From: an uncultured Microscilla sp.
Lineage (GTDB): Bacteria; Bacteroidota; Bacteroidia; Cytophagales; Microscillaceae
Assembly (NCBI RefSeq): GCF_947493425.1
Contig: NZ_CANLRP010000058.1
Location: 1 to 42,228 of the forward strand
DNA length: 42,228 nucleotides
Direction of reading: 5' to 3'
Shown: one piece after another, positions 1 through 8,606 of the stretch
Numbering within the stretch: the stretch's first letter is position 1
Layout of the letters: the number at the start of each line of letters is the position of its first letter
The notes under the pieces: generated by a model
What the model was told of the DNA's origin: nothing
The model's database searches: none
The model's input: the letters and a program-made list of their open reading frames with translations, nothing else
Made by a program: the position numbers and the translations under genes

Positions 1-179
1 AACGTTTGGCTAAATCTCTCAAATCCATAAATCCAAAGTACAAAATATTAAACAAAAACAAATAACATCCGAACAAATTCTTAATCGCAAATGCAAAAAA
101 ACAAAATCAAGCAAGCAACTGATTAGTTACAGCTCCCGCAATAATAAGGCACTTGAATAAATGGATACGCATGACCTTG

Positions 180-500
180 GTTTGGTTTAAGTAGTTGGTT
201 TTTAGCCTTTAGCTTTTGGCCTTTAGCCTTTTTGTTCTTGGCCTTTGGGCTCTGTTGAGCTTTAGCTTTTAGCCTTTTTGTTCTTGGCCTTTGGGCTCTG
301 TTGAGCTTTAGCTTTTAGCCTTTTTGTTCTTGGCTTTTGAGTTCTGTTGAGCTTTAGCTTTTTCGCTTCTGGTTTTTGGGCTCTGTTGAACTTTAGCTTT
401 TGGCCTTTAGCCTTTTTGTTCTTGGCTTTTGAGTTCTGTTGAACTTTAGCTGTTGGCTTTTAGCCATTAGCTTTTTCTTTATCTTGGGTATCAATTGGAT
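180..500. repeat. 46-bp degenerate minisatellite
   Basis: A tandem repeat with a 46-bp period. Units begin with AGCCTTTTTGTT at 225, 271, 317 and 409. The 317-to-409 spacing is exactly two periods, so a divergent unit lies at about 363. Each unit contains CTCTGTTGAGCTTTAG or a close variant. Inside the units a shorter motif of the type TTTAGCTTTTGGCC recurs and spreads into the flanks (from about 195 and to about 480). The plus strand is almost purely T/G/C with very few A residues. No open frame crosses it convincingly. It looks like a slipped-strand minisatellite next to a decayed gene. Confidence 0.85.
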
Positions 501-643
501 ATACCCATCTCAGTGGTTGACTTTGGACGCTTTTAACAAGAAATATTTTGAAAATGTGGAAAGGCAGGCAGTAGTTGTTCAAAAATAGTCATTTTAAGTA
601 GATTTACCCGACTGATTCGCCTTTGAAACTGTCGGGGTAAGGT

Positions 644-1387
644 TTATTTATCTTTTTTAGTATTGCGTCGTGTAGGTACTTTCCATTCTTGACCTAAATC
701 ATCTAATAAGTCAATGAAATGTTGGGCAAGTTGTCCTCTTCTGAACCTTTCCTTTTGGAAAAAAAAACAATATCCCAAAGTTTTCGTTTCCTTGATTTAG
801 AAGGATTACAATGCCCATGCTCAGCCTGAAATATCTTTAGCTTAGCAAATCTCTCATTCCATAAGTAATCGTATACAGGCAAACTTAGTCTCTTTCCTTT
901 TAATGACCAGGAAAATCCGATGCTATCCAGTAATTCAATGCGTTTTTTAGATAGCTTGCCCTGTTTACGACGCCCACGTTGTTTGCTTTCCCAACGACTT
1001 AGCTTTATCCCTCTGGAGTTTGACGGCTTGCCGTGATATGCCCCGTTTTTTCCAAATAAGCCGCTAGTTTGTCAAAGGTTGTCATCCAAACCCCCTCTTT
1101 TTTAGACAGATGACTGTATTTTGCTGAAATTACCCGCTCCTTCGCTTACCAGGTAAAACCCAACTTGTTCAACAACTCTTTTCGCCACGAAACCATTCTC
1201 ATCTTATTGATTCGTTGGCCAGATACCCAACCTCCCAAGGCTTTGTTTTTCGCCCACCCAACACTCTACAATCTCCGTATATTTTTTTGTACGCTTTGAG
1301 CTCTAAGTAACGCATGTATCATTGCTCGTCGCGCGAATCCCAACTATGGGGCTTCTCAAAAGGGTAGACCCATTCCTTGTCTTCCAT
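644..1387 (-). pseudogene. Broken multi-repeat helicase-associated (HA) domain protein
   Basis: Reading the minus strand from an ATG at 1387 and allowing two frame changes recovers three consecutive HA-type repeats (the helicase-associated domain found C-terminal to some DEAD helicases or alone in multi-copy proteins). Repeat signatures are seen: ALGGWVSGQRINKM then LLNKLGFTW; LSRWESKQRGRRKQGKLS then LLDSIGFSW; and FAKLKIFQAEHGHC then LLDDLGQEWKVP, ending at a TAA at 644-646. The lesions are an in-frame TGA at 1319-1321 (probably from a Trp codon), a frame change near 1255-1265, an in-frame TAA at 1146-1148 and a second frame change near 1015. The last 380 bases are one clean frame. No helicase motor motifs are visible. 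Sequencing error could explain one lesion but hardly four. I am confident about the family and the decay. Confidence 0.8.
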
Positions 1388-1604
1388 AAGACCTAAAATA
1401 CACAATATTTTGGAATTATTTGATGTTTCATATAGCTTGACAGTTTAGTGAACTGCTTACTAACTACTACCTTAGTCACCAGTGATTGACTACCTGTGAC
1501 CACCCCCTCAATCCCCCGAAAAATTTCCACCACCAGTGGCACTACTACTGCAGTACTGTATTGCGCATGTCTGTATTCCGTTATTCAAAAATTACACTCT
1601 AATG
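1388..1604. other. Intergenic, no feature seen
   Basis: This 217-base stretch lies between the HA pseudogene and the small membrane protein. It holds a C-rich patch (about 1500-1530) but no convincing ORF, hairpin terminator or promoter. Confidence 0.5.
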
Positions 1605-1793
1605 TTAAGTTTTATTTTTTAAACCTGATTTTATCAACCACCCACCACCAAATATGACTAAAGCTGCTCCAATCCCAACACCAAATGGCCAATACTCTAG
1701 ACTACCAGATCTATAATCACTTATTATATTTGACAACTCAGAACAAGTTCCTAAAATTAATAAGGCTCCAACAATTGTTTTCCAGTTTATCAT
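1605..1793 (-). CDS. Small two-TM membrane protein, function unknown
   Basis: A 62-residue protein. It has an N-terminal hydrophobic helix (about residues 5-22), a short polar loop with acidic and basic residues (about 23-36), and a second glycine-rich hydrophobic helix (about 37-56), then a basic tail ending KNKT. This is the topology of a small inner-membrane hairpin protein, and the composition is too regular to be a chance ORF. The A/T-rich leader before the ATG has no strong Shine-Dalgarno, which is normal for Bacteroidetes. No neighbour suggests a function, since it stands alone between degenerate DNA on both sides. I do not recognise the family. Confidence 0.55.
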   Translation of the reverse strand: MINWKTIVGALLILGTCSELSNIISDYRSGSLEYWPFGVGIGAALVIFGGGWLIKSGLKNKT

Positions 1794-2010
1794 TTTTTAC
1801 ATATTTATTTTTTTGACTTCTAACTTGGTTTAAGTTTGAGTACAACAGTAATTTAAATCAAAAAATAGTGCTCAATTAATGCTATCTTTAATGTGCAAAA
1901 CTTACTTGGTATACCTCAAAGCTAATAACTTTTACCAAAACCACCTTGAAAAGAGTAAGGCTCCTGTTGGTGTTTTACTTATGGGTAAGTTTTGAGAATT
2001 AGGTATTTGC

Positions 2011-2061
2011 AAAGTCTGAAACCCTCTAGAGCTTTTTAGACGATGGTAGGTTTCAGACTTT
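2011..2061. repeat. 13-bp perfect inverted repeat (hairpin)
   Basis: AAAGTCTGAAACC at 2011-2023 and its exact complement GGTTTCAGACTTT at 2049-2061 enclose a 25-base loop. The region 1794-2271 has no credible gene (see rejected ORF). The hairpin lacks an adjacent T run on either strand, so it is not an obvious intrinsic terminator. It may be part of a dispersed palindromic repeat. Confidence 0.7.
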
Positions 2062-2133
2062 ACCAAGTTAAAAAAACTTGCCTCAACTTTGATTTGAGCC
2101 TGCAAACGCCCATTTTCAACTATTATTTCACGA

Positions 2134-2231
2134 GGCTTAATCCGGTCATTTAGAAATTGAAATCTCATTAGTCTCAGCTCTGAGGTACAACCAGTACATT
2201 GGCTTAATCGGAGCATTCAGAAATCAAAGTC
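2134..2231. repeat. Imperfect ~30-bp direct repeat pair
   Basis: GGCTTAATCCGGTCATTTAG (from 2134) and GGCTTAATCGGAGCATTCAG (from 2201) begin two similar segments of about 30 bases set 67 bases apart, just upstream of the AlkB-like gene at 2272. They could be operator-like sites or a remnant of duplication. Confidence 0.5.
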
Positions 2232-2271
2232 ACAGCAACGGCAGAGGTAATCATCAATAAACCATTCAACT

Positions 2272-2829
2272 ATGTCTAATTCTGTTTTACCCCCTATAGA
2301 GGGACTAAAGTATGTGCCCGATTTTGTAAATAAAAAAGAAGAAAAGCAGCTACTGAAGGAAATAGCCAGAGCTACCTGGGAAGACCTCTATGTGAGACGG
2401 GTACAACAATATGGCTATAGGTATCACTTTCTTAAGCGTACAATGGATCACGTGTCTACCCATACCCCCTTGCCCGGTTGGGCTGCCCAACTTACCCAGG
2501 CTTTTTTAATAAGGCAATATTTAAACACCCTGCCCGACTTATTAATCGTAAACGAATACAAGGCAGGGGAGGGGATTAAGCCTCACATAGATAGTCCACT
2601 GCTTTTTGGTGAAACCATTTTGATTGTAAGCCTGGAAGCAGACTGTATCATGGAGCTCGAGCCAATGCCAGAGGTTGGGCAAGGTAAGCAGGCATTGGCA
2701 TTGGCAGCCCGTAGTTTGCTGGTGATGCAAGGCGAAGTCCGCCACCACTGGCAACATAGCATTGTAAATGTGCAAAAGCGCAGGGTTTCGCTTACTTTTA
2801 GAACAGTAAAAGATGAATATAAAAAATAA
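2272..2829 (+). CDS. AlkB-like 2-oxoglutarate/Fe(II)-dependent dioxygenase
   Basis: A 185-residue AlkB-family dioxygenase, predicted to use Fe(II), O2 and 2-oxoglutarate to demethylate or hydroxylate alkylated nucleic acid (family knowledge). The sequence shows the hallmark order: NEY at 94-96 in the cofactor-binding strand, the iron motif HID (H105, D107) followed by SPLLFG, the second iron His H162, and the Arg pair spaced R171-x5-R177 (RVSLTFR) that binds 2-oxoglutarate. The RSLLVMQGEVRHHWQHSI stretch resembles ALKBH8/ALKBH6-like enzymes more than the short E. coli AlkB recognition lid. There is no signal peptide, so it is cytosolic. It is the first gene of a three-gene operon: the next ATG begins three bases after its stop. 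Substrate (DNA, tRNA or protein) cannot be told from the sequence. Confidence 0.9.
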   Translation: MSNSVLPPIEGLKYVPDFVNKKEEKQLLKEIARATWEDLYVRRVQQYGYRYHFLKRTMDHVSTHTPLPGWAAQLTQAFLIRQYLNTLPDLLIVNEYKAGEGIKPHIDSPLLFGETILIVSLEADCIMELEPMPEVGQGKQALALAARSLLVMQGEVRHHWQHSIVNVQKRRVSLTFRTVKDEYKK

Positions 2830-2832
2830 ATA

Positions 2833-3351
2833 ATGATGAATGATGATGTAGACACTTCGCTGATGTTGCGAATAGTGACAAGCGTATTGGACAATGATTG
2901 GGAAACCGCTTGGGTAAAGTTAACAACTGACCCAGGTGATGCGTGTTTGGTTTTACCCAAACCTATTAAACTTAGGAGCATTCACTTCGCTGTCAATGGT
3001 GCTTATGAGGCAGTAGCAAAACACAAGCAAGAGGCTGTCAATATAGCCTATTGGGACGAGCGGGAAGCTTATTTGACCCAGGCATTGGGTAAACCTGTAG
3101 GCGTAGCCGCGAAAGAAGAGTTGCAGGAGGAGTTAGACGGTATTATTGAAAAAAAACGTGATTTATTGCACCGTAACCTGGCTTCCCCGTTAGGTCCTCC
3201 TAATTTGGTCCAACAGTATAGTTCGGTTGCCCGCTGTTTGGTTGATGTACTGAAAATAAATGATCCTGAAAGCGTGATTGAGAGTGCCTTGATTCACGAT
3301 ATTGAGCAACTTTTTAAGCAACGCATAGCCAACACAATTCGCCCTGAGTAA
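2833..3351 (+). CDS. Hypothetical protein, tandem paralogue 1
   Basis: A 172-residue soluble, mainly alpha-helical protein with no recognised family. It is paralogous to the next gene. Both start with a helix followed by ND-x-ET, then TTD, a hydrophobic LP-P segment, an AY-x-x-V segment, a charged middle helix with E-x-x-YL, and a C-terminal KIND-x-E...AL-x-HDIE...I block. It follows the AlkB-like gene by 3 bases and its stop overlaps the next start (TAATG), so the three are surely cotranscribed. No signal peptide, Cys motif or catalytic signature is visible. A role with the dioxygenase is possible on context alone. I do not assign a function. Confidence 0.85.
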   Translation: MMNDDVDTSLMLRIVTSVLDNDWETAWVKLTTDPGDACLVLPKPIKLRSIHFAVNGAYEAVAKHKQEAVNIAYWDEREAYLTQALGKPVGVAAKEELQEELDGIIEKKRDLLHRNLASPLGPPNLVQQYSSVARCLVDVLKINDPESVIESALIHDIEQLFKQRIANTIRPE

Positions 3352-3863
3352 TGATTGAGGAAATAAATACAGCATTGGTGTTAAAAGTAGTTGACGAAAT
3401 GTTGCGCAATGACCTGGAAACCATTCGGGCAAAGGTAACAACTGATGAAGATTATGCCCTTTTGTTTTTGCCTCATCCTCCCAGTCTCGACCTTCTCGGA
3501 AGAGTATACAATACCGTTACTTGTGCTTATAATGGAGTATATTATGGTATAGAAAAAGGCAAGAGGGCGATGCAACAGCATGAACGACTCGCCTATTTGG
3601 AAAAAACACTAAAAAGCTGGAAGTACAAGCTTCCTTACTTCAAGAAAAAAAAGCAAGTACTTCGGGCAGAAATGGAACGCATCCAGGATGAGTTTTCACA
3701 AGAGATATTATCTCCGGCTACTCCTGATTGGTTACAGGATATAATAGTTTTGGCAGCACTATTTGTTATATTGATGAAGATAAACGACTCTGAAGGTGCT
3801 TGCCAAAATGCCTTGAGCCACGATATTGAAAAGTTTTTGCAAAACAAGATCACCAAAGAGTAA
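3351..3863 (+). CDS. Hypothetical protein, tandem paralogue 2
   Basis: A 170-residue paralogue of the preceding protein. It shares the ND-x-ET/TTD N-terminus and the KINDSEG...NALSHDIEKFL C-terminus, but its centre has diverged and carries a lysine patch (YFKKKKQ, about residue 98-104) suggesting nucleic-acid or membrane-surface contact (inference). The ATG shares its A with the preceding TAA, implying translational coupling. It is the last gene of the AlkB-like operon and converges on the TonB receptor gene 45 bases later. The family is not recognised. Confidence 0.85.
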   Translation: MIEEINTALVLKVVDEMLRNDLETIRAKVTTDEDYALLFLPHPPSLDLLGRVYNTVTCAYNGVYYGIEKGKRAMQQHERLAYLEKTLKSWKYKLPYFKKKKQVLRAEMERIQDEFSQEILSPATPDWLQDIIVLAALFVILMKINDSEGACQNALSHDIEKFLQNKITKE

Positions 3864-3908
3864 CAACTATAAAGTTACTTTCCCTTGTTGCTTTTACCCT
3901 TTACTCTT

Positions 3909-6900
3909 CTAAAACACATACCTCGCTCCAAACTGAAACTGTCGGGGTGGGGCGGCATTTCTGATGGTTAAACTGCCCGAAGCACGAGGCCCTACCTGAA
4001 TCTGGTTGCTTTGACTGGCATTGTTTGAAAATCCACTCAGGTTCTCTGCATCAAACACGTTGAATACATCGGCACTTATCTCGAACTTGTGGCGACTGTT
4101 TTTACCCAAAGGTATTTGATAACGCACACTCAAGTCAAACGTATTAGACCAAGGCAAGCGGTCGCTGTTGCGGGGTTCTCCTGGCGAGCGGTCACTGTTT
4201 CCTACATAAGCATCACCAAATGATCTGCCATCGCCGTTGAGGTCAGTAGTGCCAAATATGCTGGCATCAGGAATACGGTTGATGGGTTGCCCGCTTTGTA
4301 GCAAAAATGCGGTAGTAACCGTGAAGTTTTTAATAGGAAAAAAATTGATCACCCCATTGATCACGTGGCGGCGATCGTTGAGGGCGGGACCCCACTCTGC
4401 TTCAAAATTATTGGCATCCATTGCCCTGAAGTTAATGTCTTCGGTGTTGTTTTCCAGCAACGACAAAGTGTAGGTAAAACGGTAACTTACTTTACTTTTG
4501 CCTCGGGCTTTCTGGAGATTAAAACTCGCCCCCCAATAGGTAGACCTTCCGGCGGTTTCTGATACAACCACATTGCGTGCTATGCCACTGATGCGTTGTC
4601 CGTTGATAATGGCATAACTGCCATTGGCATCGGTAAGTATGGGTACTGGGCGGGTAAAATCCGCTTCGGTTTGGGTGCGTATTGGCTTTGCTTCACTAGG
4701 GCTAAATGGTTTGGGAGCATTGAGATTGCGCAGCCTAAACAAGTTATACGACTGATTGTGTACCAGGTCGACATAAAACAAAAAATCACGGTCAAACTCA
4801 TATTGATACCCCAACGATATTTGGTGGGTGTAAGGGTTTTGCCAGCCATTGGGCGATAATATGCGGCGTTCGTTGCTGAATATATTATTTCTTTCGTTTT
4901 GCAAGGCGGTTGGAGCAGGCGCCTGAAGATAGCCCACATTGTCTACACTTGCCGTAAGATTGCCATCAAAAATGAGTTGGTTCAAATCTGCCGATGGATC
5001 AATCAGGTCTTGCGCCTGTAGCTGTTGCAGTTGCAGCAAGTAATTGTCAGACCTGGTATTTTGCTGTAGGGCATCGCTATACACAGCATACAGTATTTTT
5101 TCAAAAAAAGTACCTACACCACCTCTTATCGTACTCGACGCATTGATTTTATAATTGAAGCTAAAGCGAGGTGCAATGTTATTAAAATCCCCTTTGCCTG
5201 CTCCGGTTTGCGATAAGTTGTCAAAATCGTAGCGAAGCCCCAAGATCAGGTTCAAACGCGAGGTGACCGAGTATACATCTTCTACATAAGCACTGTAAAT
5301 GTTTTGGGTGCCCCCAAATGAGTTGGGTCTGAGTTCTACGCTGGCGCTGAGTACCTGCACTGTAGCGGGTACATCGCCAATCTGGAGGTTTGCCCCTTTG
5401 TTTTGGGCAATCATTGCGGCAAGCTCGGCATTGGTGGGCAAGATGGTATAGTTGCCATTGATGTTGCCCCCGCCAAACAACGAGTGCTGGGCACTGATAA
5501 GCTCAATCCCGGCTTTGATGGTATGTTGGCTGCTTAGCGAGTATTCCAGCTTTTGCTGAATTTGCCAGGTTTTTTCGTGAGAGTCAAAAATAAACCCTGG
5601 GTGCCCTAATACCGCTGCGGGAAGGTTATTGACTAAAATATTTACCTGAGGGCTTTCCCCGTTTTGAGGCCTGCCATAGTTCCAGCGAAAGCGGGCAAAC
5701 TGCACATTGCTTTCCCAGATCAGTTTTTTGCCCGTATAGAGATTTTTTAATGCAATCAATGTCGAGTTTCTGTCTTGCAAACTTGCCGCAGAAGGAAACA
5801 AAGTGCCTCCTTCCAAGCCACCGCCTTGCCGTTCAATGGCACTTATGCCCACATTTGCCCGCAAAGTAGTAGACCAATGCTTGCTCCAGAAATGATCTAT
5901 TTTGCCCGAAAGGTAAGTAAACCTGTTTTGCCCCCTCACGGTCTCGTTTACATTGAGGTCGGGCGAGTTGAGCAAGTTGTCTTTTACATCAATGGTCTGC
6001 TCTGCATTTATGTAGTAGAAAGTCTTGTTTTTAATCAAAGCTCCCCCTAGTCCAAACCCCGTCTGGTAGCGTTGAAAACCATCTTTTACCTGATTGCCGC
6101 TTAAATCGCGTTGGGCAAACTCTGAAGGGGAGTCAATGACCGAACCAGGGCGGACAAGCAAGAAAACTTCACCATTGAGCTGATTACTGCCCGAACGCGA
6201 AGTGATATTGACAATGCCATTGCCCGTGAGCCCAAACTCAGTAGAATAGTTGTTGGTAAGCACCGTAATGTTTTTGGTAAACCCTACAGGAATAGCAAAT
6301 TTTTGTCCACCCAAAAAACGTTCGTTATTGTCCAAGCCATCTATCATATAATTGGTAAACAGACTATTTGCTCCATTGATGCTGATATTGGGGGCTTCGG
6401 GATAAAACCCTGTGGCTTGGGTTATGTTGGGCAAACGATACAAAGCCCTGGTAATGTCGCGTCCCTCTATAGGCAATGTCTGAATTTCTTTGAGCTGGAG
6501 GTCTGAGGCTACTTCGGCATTGATGGTGTTTATTTTAGAACTGGCAGCCGATACTACTACCTCATCGAGTTGCTTTGAGTTTTTGCGGATCAACAACAGT
6601 TGCACACTGGGTTTTGCCTGGGCGCGGAGGTCTATGCCAGTGACTTTAGTCGCCAAGTATTGCTCATTTCCTGGCACGCTTACCTGGTAAGCTCCCAGCG
6701 TAGACAAACCCCTAAACCATACTTTACCCTGGGCATTGCTCACGCTTTGGGCCTGGTAACCAATGGCGGGGTTTTCAAGGTATACCTTAAGGTTTTTTAC
6801 TGGCTGAAGGTCAGGGAGGCGAAGAAGACTTACTTCTAAATTTACTTGTGCCCAACCCAACGAGGCAAGGCTTAGCAAGCAGCCGATATAAATGATGGTA

Positions 6901-6914
6901 ATTACTTTTTTCAC
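3909..6914 (-). CDS. TonB-dependent outer-membrane receptor with carboxypeptidase-regulatory-like N-terminal domain
   Basis: An outer-membrane beta-barrel receptor of about 1000 residues. A GTG at 6914 is the preferred start because it gives a clean signal peptide (VKKVITIIYIGCLLSLASLG, cut near AQV). An ATG at 6956 would add 14 atypical residues. After the signal comes a CarboxypepD_reg-like beta sandwich (about residues 25-110, with VKNLKVYLENP and GKVWFRGL). A TonB-box-like LDEVVVSA follows, then the plug domain (TLPIEGRDITRALYRLPN, NGANSLFTNYMIDGLDNNE, FGLTGNGIVNITSRSG) and the barrel ending in aromatic YVF. The plug style resembles Oar-like/OmpA-related receptors of Bacteroidetes. No SusD partner is adjacent, so the ligand is unknown; peptides, siderophores or envelope polymers are all possible. 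Confidence 0.92.
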   Translation of the reverse strand: MKKVITIIYIGCLLSLASLGWAQVNLEVSLLRLPDLQPVKNLKVYLENPAIGYQAQSVSNAQGKVWFRGLSTLGAYQVSVPGNEQYLATKVTGIDLRAQAKPSVQLLLIRKNSKQLDEVVVSAASSKINTINAEVASDLQLKEIQTLPIEGRDITRALYRLPNITQATGFYPEAPNISINGANSLFTNYMIDGLDNNERFLGGQKFAIPVGFTKNITVLTNNYSTEFGLTGNGIVNITSRSGSNQLNGEVFLLVRPGSVIDSPSEFAQRDLSGNQVKDGFQRYQTGFGLGGALIKNKTFYYINAEQTIDVKDNLLNSPDLNVNETVRGQNRFTYLSGKIDHFWSKHWSTTLRANVGISAIERQGGGLEGGTLFPSAASLQDRNSTLIALKNLYTGKKLIWESNVQFARFRWNYGRPQNGESPQVNILVNNLPAAVLGHPGFIFDSHEKTWQIQQKLEYSLSSQHTIKAGIELISAQHSLFGGGNINGNYTILPTNAELAAMIAQNKGANLQIGDVPATVQVLSASVELRPNSFGGTQNIYSAYVEDVYSVTSRLNLILGLRYDFDNLSQTGAGKGDFNNIAPRFSFNYKINASSTIRGGVGTFFEKILYAVYSDALQQNTRSDNYLLQLQQLQAQDLIDPSADLNQLIFDGNLTASVDNVGYLQAPAPTALQNERNNIFSNERRILSPNGWQNPYTHQISLGYQYEFDRDFLFYVDLVHNQSYNLFRLRNLNAPKPFSPSEAKPIRTQTEADFTRPVPILTDANGSYAIINGQRISGIARNVVVSETAGRSTYWGASFNLQKARGKSKVSYRFTYTLSLLENNTEDINFRAMDANNFEAEWGPALNDRRHVINGVINFFPIKNFTVTTAFLLQSGQPINRIPDASIFGTTDLNGDGRSFGDAYVGNSDRSPGEPRNSDRLPWSNTFDLSVRYQIPLGKNSRHKFEISADVFNVFDAENLSGFSNNASQSNQIQVGPRASGSLTIRNAAPPRQFQFGARYVF

Positions 6915-7111
6915 AGTTGTTATAATCAATTGATTGAGAAAGCCCGGAAAGCACAATTGAGCTAAACCAAAGCCAGGTATTGGCGCAAAATATCGTCATA
7001 ATTTATGGAAGTTTGCAAGAGGACAGCCGATAAAATAAATAAAATGCCCGGAGGTGTTTGGGGTGGAGCGACATCGTTTGGAACAACGTCAGGCTATTCG
7101 AAAAAAATGTG

Positions 7112-7119
7112 TACTTTTG
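7112..7119 (+). promoter_or_regulatory. Putative -7 box of the ceramidase-like gene
   Basis: TACTTTTG fits the Bacteroidetes -7 consensus TAnnTTTG and lies 48 bases before the ATG at 7168. It lies downstream of an in-frame ATG at 7054, which supports the later start. No clear -33 TTG-type box is seen. Confidence 0.4.
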
Positions 7120-7167
7120 CCGATTGCCAGGCATAAGCATCCTGTAGTTTACACTAATCTTGATATA

Positions 7168-8568
7168 ATGAACCCAGGCGTTAAAAAAGCATTGATCATC
7201 ACCAAAAAAATCACCTTTTTCATATTGAAAGCATTGGGTGTTTTTATCCTGCTATTGTTAGTTTTTATTGGGGCAAACCTGACCAAAATAGATCGTACCC
7301 CCTACAAAAAAATGCCCTACTACCGTACCACTATGGAGCGTATAAAATCGCTAAAAAACACACCTGTCCCTGTGGTAAACAATAAAACCGACTCAATAAA
7401 AGTAGGCTGGGGTAAGGCAGATTTTACGCCCAATCATCCGGTACACCTGGCAGGCTATGGCGATCGCTACGGCAATAGCGTAGGTTTACAGGATTCGCTA
7501 CGGGCAAGGGCTTTTGTGTTTGATAACGGTGACCGTAAAGTAGCGATGGTGACCATAGACCTACTCATAGTGCCACCTACCATACTTGCCGTGATACACC
7601 AACAACTTTCGACTATTGGTTTTGCTAAAGAAAACGTATACTTTTCGGCTACCCATAGCCATAACAGTGTAGGGCACTGGGGATCGAGAGTAGTAGGGAG
7701 GTTGCTTGCGGGAAGTTATGAGCAAAGTGTTGTAGATAATATAGCCCATGCGGTGATTAGTGCGATCAAACAAGCCAACCAAACCAAAGAATACGCCCAA
7801 CTCGGATATGTTAAAATAAACGCTAAAGACTTGCTATACAATCGCCTGGTGCGCGAAAAAGGCATTGTCGATCCTTGGTTGCGTTTGCTAAAAATAAAAA
7901 AACAATCGGGCAAGGTAGCCACACTTTTTACTTTTGCCGCCCACTCTACCTGCTTTGCCTCTGAGCGCAAACCTATTTCGGGCGACTATCCCAATCGAGT
8001 CATTCAGTTGTTGGAAAAAAGCCCTCGAATAGATTTTGCCGCATTTTTTGCCGGAGCTATGGGCAGCCATGCGCCTATAGATGTGCCTGGAGGCAACGAC
8101 TATGAGCAACTGGAAAATATATCGACTAAAATGTCGGCGTTGGTGCTCGATAAAATAGACAGTGTTTCTACCAAAGCCAACAAGCAATTGTTTATGCGTT
8201 CGCTCAAAATAGACTTGCGTGCTCCACAAGTAAAAATCTCAGAAGATTGGCGTTTACGCCCTTGGTTGTTTTATGCCTTGTACGGCGATTACCCGGCTTA
8301 TATCACGGCACTTCGTTTGGGTGATTTGGTATTTGTAGGTACCCCTTGCGACTTTTCGGGTGAGCTGGTGCCCCGGTTCGATGCCGTGAGCCAGCGCAAA
8401 GGAGTAGAAACCATTATTACCAGCTTTAACGGGGGCTATGTAGGCTACATTACCGATGATAAATGGTACAATGTAAACGAACCCGAAACCCGTCACATGA
8501 ACTGGTTTGGACCTTACAATGGGGCTTATTTTACCGAAGTAATCCAAAAAGTAATTGAAACCATGTAG
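7168..8568 (+). CDS. Membrane-anchored neutral/alkaline ceramidase-like hydrolase
   Basis: A 466-residue protein of the neutral/alkaline non-lysosomal ceramidase N-terminal family, zinc amidases that cleave N-acyl bonds of sphingolipids. The start at 7168 is preferred: it gives a basic N-terminus and one hydrophobic anchor (about residues 15-38), and a -7 box lies just upstream. Family signatures are present: VGWGKADFTP followed by HLAGYGDR, the metal-ligand segment ATHSHN (H163 and H165), FAAHSTCFA, SGDYPN, FFAGAMGSHAP and FNGGYVGYITDD near the end. It is shorter than classic secreted ceramidases, with no C-terminal Ig-like domain. The catalytic domain would face the periplasm. Cytophagales gliding bacteria make capnoids (sulfonolipid ceramide analogues), which are a plausible substrate (inference). 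The gene stands alone. Confidence 0.85.
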   Translation: MNPGVKKALIITKKITFFILKALGVFILLLLVFIGANLTKIDRTPYKKMPYYRTTMERIKSLKNTPVPVVNNKTDSIKVGWGKADFTPNHPVHLAGYGDRYGNSVGLQDSLRARAFVFDNGDRKVAMVTIDLLIVPPTILAVIHQQLSTIGFAKENVYFSATHSHNSVGHWGSRVVGRLLAGSYEQSVVDNIAHAVISAIKQANQTKEYAQLGYVKINAKDLLYNRLVREKGIVDPWLRLLKIKKQSGKVATLFTFAAHSTCFASERKPISGDYPNRVIQLLEKSPRIDFAAFFAGAMGSHAPIDVPGGNDYEQLENISTKMSALVLDKIDSVSTKANKQLFMRSLKIDLRAPQVKISEDWRLRPWLFYALYGDYPAYITALRLGDLVFVGTPCDFSGELVPRFDAVSQRKGVETIITSFNGGYVGYITDDKWYNVNEPETRHMNWFGPYNGAYFTEVIQKVIETM

Positions 8569-8586
8569 TAGTTAGTGCTTGCAAGG

Positions 8587-8606
8587 TGCCCCGTAAACAG
8601 GGGGCA
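8587..8606 (+). terminator. Weak hairpin after the ceramidase-like gene
   Basis: TGCCCC (8587-8592) and GGGGCA (8601-8606) pair around an 8-base loop just downstream of the stop. There is no strong T tract, so it is only a possible terminator. The rest of 8607-8848 shows no gene. Confidence 0.35.

Noticed and set aside
1932-2216. A 94-residue minus-strand ORF
   Set aside because: It runs through the perfect inverted repeat at 2011-2061 and one of the direct repeats, with unusual composition and no recognisable domain. I regard it as an open frame across repeat DNA.
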